Positions 61,724-64,000 of a stretch of DNA of 64,000 nucleotides are shown piece by piece. Both the position numbers and the translations under genes were made by a program. Origin of the DNA: HKCCE3408 sp039191215 (lineage in GTDB: Bacteria > Pseudomonadota > Alphaproteobacteria > Rhodobacterales > Rhodobacteraceae). The notes below the pieces were generated by a model that saw only the letters and a program-made list of their open reading frames with translations, was not told where the DNA came from and did not search any database. Within the stretch, counting starts at the first letter, position 1, and each line of letters opens with the position of its first letter. The stretch covers positions 1 to 64,000 of the forward strand of contig JBCCXT010000009.1 in the NCBI GenBank assembly GCA_039191215.1. Direction: 5' to 3'.

Positions 61724-63910
61724 ATGGATCGCGCAGCCATTGTGCACCAGAACTTTCTAAGCCGGGTATCGACGGGCGATCTGCCCGATGGTTTGCCGCC
61801 GCGCACCGCCAGCCCCGAAACGCTGATGCGGCTTTTTCATGCGCAATGCCTGTCGCGGCAACTCGACCGGACGAGCCGGGTGATGCAGAAGGCCGGGCAA
61901 GGCTACTACTCGATCGGGTCCAGCGGGCATGAAGGCATGGCGGCCGTGGCCGATGCGCTGCGGCCCACGGACATGGCTTTTCTGCATTACCGCGATGCCG
62001 CGTTTCAGATTGCCAGGGCAGATCAGGTCCCTGGGCAAACGCCCGCCTGGGATATTCTGCTGAGTTTTGCTGCATCGTCGGAGGATCCGATATCGGGCGG
62101 TCGGCATAAGGTGCTGGGGTCGTTTGACCTCAATATCCCGCCGCAGACCTCGACCATTGCCAGCCACCTGCCCAAAGCGGTGGGTGCCGCTCATGCCATC
62201 GGGCTGACGCGTCGTCACCGGCCCGAACATGCGCGCTTGCCCGATGACGGGATCGTGATGTGCGCGTTTGGTGATGCCTCGGCTAACCATTCCACTGCAC
62301 AGGGGGCGATAAACACGGCCTGTTGGGCGAGTTTTCAGTCCGCGCCGATGCCGTTGCTGCTGGTCTGCGAAGATAACGGCATTGGCATTTCGACCCCGAC
62401 GCCCGAGGGCTGGATCGCCGCCAATTTTGCGGCGCGTCCCGGGCTGAAATACTTTGCCTGCAACGGGCTTGACCTTGATGACACGCTGCGTTCGGCACGT
62501 GCCGCCGCCGAATACGTGCGCCGCCGCCGCAAGCCCGCCTTCTTGCATGTTCGCACCGTCAGGCTCTTCGGCCATGCGGGATCGGACCATGAGCTTAGCT
62601 ACCGCGCCAAACAAGCGATTGAGACGGACGAGGCCAACGACCCGCTTTTGCACACGGTGCGCCTGCTGCGCGACAGCGGGGCGGCAACAGGGCTAGAGGC
62701 GCTTGATGTCTATCAGCGCACGGGTGAGCGCTGCGACCGGATCGCCGCCCGTGTGGTCAAACGGCGCCGCCTTGAAACCGGCGCTGACGTCGTGGCCAGC
62801 CTCATTCCACCCAAGCGCAATTGCGCGCCCAGCAACGGGCCATCGCCGGAAGTGCGGCAGCAGGCATTTGGCGGTGATCTGCGCGCCTTGGCAGAGCCGC
62901 AACCGATGGCACGGCTCATTGGTTGGGGCCTGACCGACCTGATGCTTGAACACGGCGAGATCGTGGTGGCGGGCGAGGATGTCGGCCGCAAGGGTGGTGT
63001 CTATGGGGTAACGCAAAAGCTCCAGGCCCGGTTTGGCCCCGACAGAGTGATCGACACGCTGCTTGATGAACAGGCGATCCTGGGCTTGGCCATCGGGCTG
63101 GGGCAGAACGGTTTCATTCCGATCCCAGAGATCCAGTTCCTGGCCTATCTGCACAATGCCGAAGATCAGATCCGCGGCGAGGCCGCGACGTTGAGCTTTT
63201 TCTCCAACGGGCAGTACACTAACCCGATGGTGCTGCGGATTGCTGGGCTCGGCTATCAAAAGGGGTTCGGCGGGCATTTCCACAACGACAATTCGCTCGC
63301 GGTATTGCGTGATATCCCAGGGCTTGTGATCGCATGTCCCTCGCGCGGGGACGAAGCGGTGATGATGCTGCGCGAGGCGGTGCGCCTGGCACGCGAAGAC
63401 CAGCGGGTGGTCGTTTTTGTCGAACCGATCGCACTTTATCCGATGCGCGATCTGCATGAGGACGGCGACAAGGCCTGGATGTGTCGCTATCCCGGACCGC
63501 AAGAGCGCATCCCCCTGGGCGAGGTCGGGGTCGAGGGCGACGGCAAAGACATCGCCATCGTGACCTACGGCAATGGGCGGTACCTGTCGGTACAAGCAGC
63601 TAAAGGATTGGAAGAGGGTGGCACCCGAGCGCGTGTCATCGATATGCGCTGGTTGGCACCCTTGCCTGAGGCCGCCCTACTGGAGGCGACAAAGGACTGC
63701 CCGGCGGTGCTGATCGTCGACGAATGCCGCAAAACCGGCAGCCAGTCAGAGGCGCTGATGACAATGTTTGCCGAGGCCGGAAGGTCGGGTGTTTCGCGTG
63801 TGACGGCCGAGGATTGCTTCATCGCTACGGGTCCGGCCTACGCCGCGACGCTGCCCTCGGTTGACAAGATCAAGGCGGCAGCGCTTAGCATTCTGGGGGC
63901 CGCGTCTTGA
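61724..63910 (+). CDS. Fused alpha/beta E1 of a 2-oxoacid (branched-chain type) dehydrogenase
   Basis: A 728-residue protein that fuses the two E1 subunits. The first about 340 residues are E1-alpha-like with the ThDP motif FGDASANHSTAQGAINTA, ending in VCEDNGIGIST and the phosphorylation-loop-like HAGSDHELSYR. The second half (from about residue 390, MARLIGWGLTDLMLEHGEIVVAGEDVGRKGGVYG) is E1-beta-like with PEIQFLAYLHNAEDQIRGEA and the CPSRGDEAVMML region. The class oxidises branched-chain 2-oxoacids. Overlap with the next gene suggests an operon. Confidence 0.85.
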   Translation: MDRAAIVHQNFLSRVSTGDLPDGLPPRTASPETLMRLFHAQCLSRQLDRTSRVMQKAGQGYYSIGSSGHEGMAAVADALRPTDMAFLHYRDAAFQIARADQVPGQTPAWDILLSFAASSEDPISGGRHKVLGSFDLNIPPQTSTIASHLPKAVGAAHAIGLTRRHRPEHARLPDDGIVMCAFGDASANHSTAQGAINTACWASFQSAPMPLLLVCEDNGIGISTPTPEGWIAANFAARPGLKYFACNGLDLDDTLRSARAAAEYVRRRRKPAFLHVRTVRLFGHAGSDHELSYRAKQAIETDEANDPLLHTVRLLRDSGAATGLEALDVYQRTGERCDRIAARVVKRRRLETGADVVASLIPPKRNCAPSNGPSPEVRQQAFGGDLRALAEPQPMARLIGWGLTDLMLEHGEIVVAGEDVGRKGGVYGVTQKLQARFGPDRVIDTLLDEQAILGLAIGLGQNGFIPIPEIQFLAYLHNAEDQIRGEAATLSFFSNGQYTNPMVLRIAGLGYQKGFGGHFHNDNSLAVLRDIPGLVIACPSRGDEAVMMLREAVRLAREDQRVVVFVEPIALYPMRDLHEDGDKAWMCRYPGPQERIPLGEVGVEGDGKDIAIVTYGNGRYLSVQAAKGLEEGGTRARVIDMRWLAPLPEAALLEATKDCPAVLIVDECRKTGSQSEALMTMFAEAGRSGVSRVTAEDCFIATGPAYAATLPSVDKIKAAALSILGAAS

Positions 63911-64000
63911 CCAAAACCGCGGTCATCATCTGTCCGGGACGCGGCACCTACAACAAAGATGAATTGGGCTATCTGGGTCGGCATCACGGCAACAGGGCCC
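63907..64000 (+). CDS. Acyltransferase (malonyl-transferase-like) domain protein, 5' part
   Basis: The frame TTG ACC AAA at 63907 overlaps the E1 stop and encodes TKTAVIICPGRGTYNKDELG, resembling the N-terminus of FabD-like acyltransferase proteins that accompany such E1 genes. Only about 31 residues lie in the window. The TTG start and function are tentative. Confidence 0.5.
   Translation, partial: MTKTAVIICPGRGTYNKDELGYLGRHHGNRA

Noticed and set aside
1..64000. CRISPR arrays, tRNA and rRNA genes
   Set aside because: None were recognised in a read-through of the intergenic regions; no regularly spaced repeats were seen.

Overview
The window looks like a chromosomal segment of an alphaproteobacterium of the Rhodobacteraceae (Roseobacter/Rhodobacter group). 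The evidence is a high G+C content, a RegA/SenC/RegB (PrrA/PrrC/PrrB) redox-signalling cluster next to ahcY and a LysR gene, the tsaE-amgK-murU-addB-addA run, and the sequence character of the encoded proteins. This assignment is an inference from gene content; no database search was possible.

Left part (1-25,452), mostly housekeeping and accessory metabolism. A LysR gene cut by the window edge diverges from a small operon of two short-chain dehydrogenases and a coenzyme-F420-reductase-like Rossmann protein. Next come ahcY with an extensin-like gene, a 22-codon mini-gene with its own ribosome site and terminator, an HD-domain hydrolase, and a 55-codon gene divergent from a LysR (HvrB-like) regulator. 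Then follow a lipoprotein-regA-senC operon divergent from regB, a membrane-tethered multi-PAS protein, tsaE, the peptidoglycan-recycling pair amgK/murU, the addB/addA recombination nuclease and thioredoxin. A sodium:alanine symporter with a universal stress protein is divergent from an Lrp-type regulator, followed by a Tat-like-signal agmatine-deiminase-family enzyme.

Centre (26,132-51,780): an 18-gene, single-strand, tightly overlapping operon encoding a phage-tail-like contractile injection system of the extracellular (eCIS) lineage. It encodes sheath, tube, a zinc-ribbon baseplate-hub chaperone candidate, a Pro-rich linker protein, a DUF4255 cap/terminator, an AAA+ ATPase, and a giant 1712-residue DUF4157 (eCIS core domain) protein. 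It also encodes a CIS tube/hub protein, a LysM-like protein, a gpD-like hub, an OB-fold spike, a PAAR-like tip, a gp25 wedge, two baseplate J/gp6-like proteins, a tail protein I and a DUF6519 beta-helix protein. No classic tape measure, tail fibre, lysis cassette or phage head/packaging gene is visible. The giant DUF4157 protein inside the structural operon is the most intriguing object of the window.

Right part (51,781-64,000), an accessory and partly decaying region. It holds a GNAT acetyltransferase, a broken IS481-type transposase remnant, and a three-gene operon ending in a secreted caspase-fold protein. Beyond these lie a saccharopine-dehydrogenase-family gene and an ALDH7/antiquitin-type aldehyde dehydrogenase, consistent with lysine catabolism, and a broken ThDP-enzyme pseudogene. 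The end contains an Asp/Glu-racemase-family gene, a second Lrp-type regulator, a broken glutaryl-CoA dehydrogenase pseudogene, a fused alpha/beta 2-oxoacid dehydrogenase E1 gene and the start of an acyltransferase-like gene.
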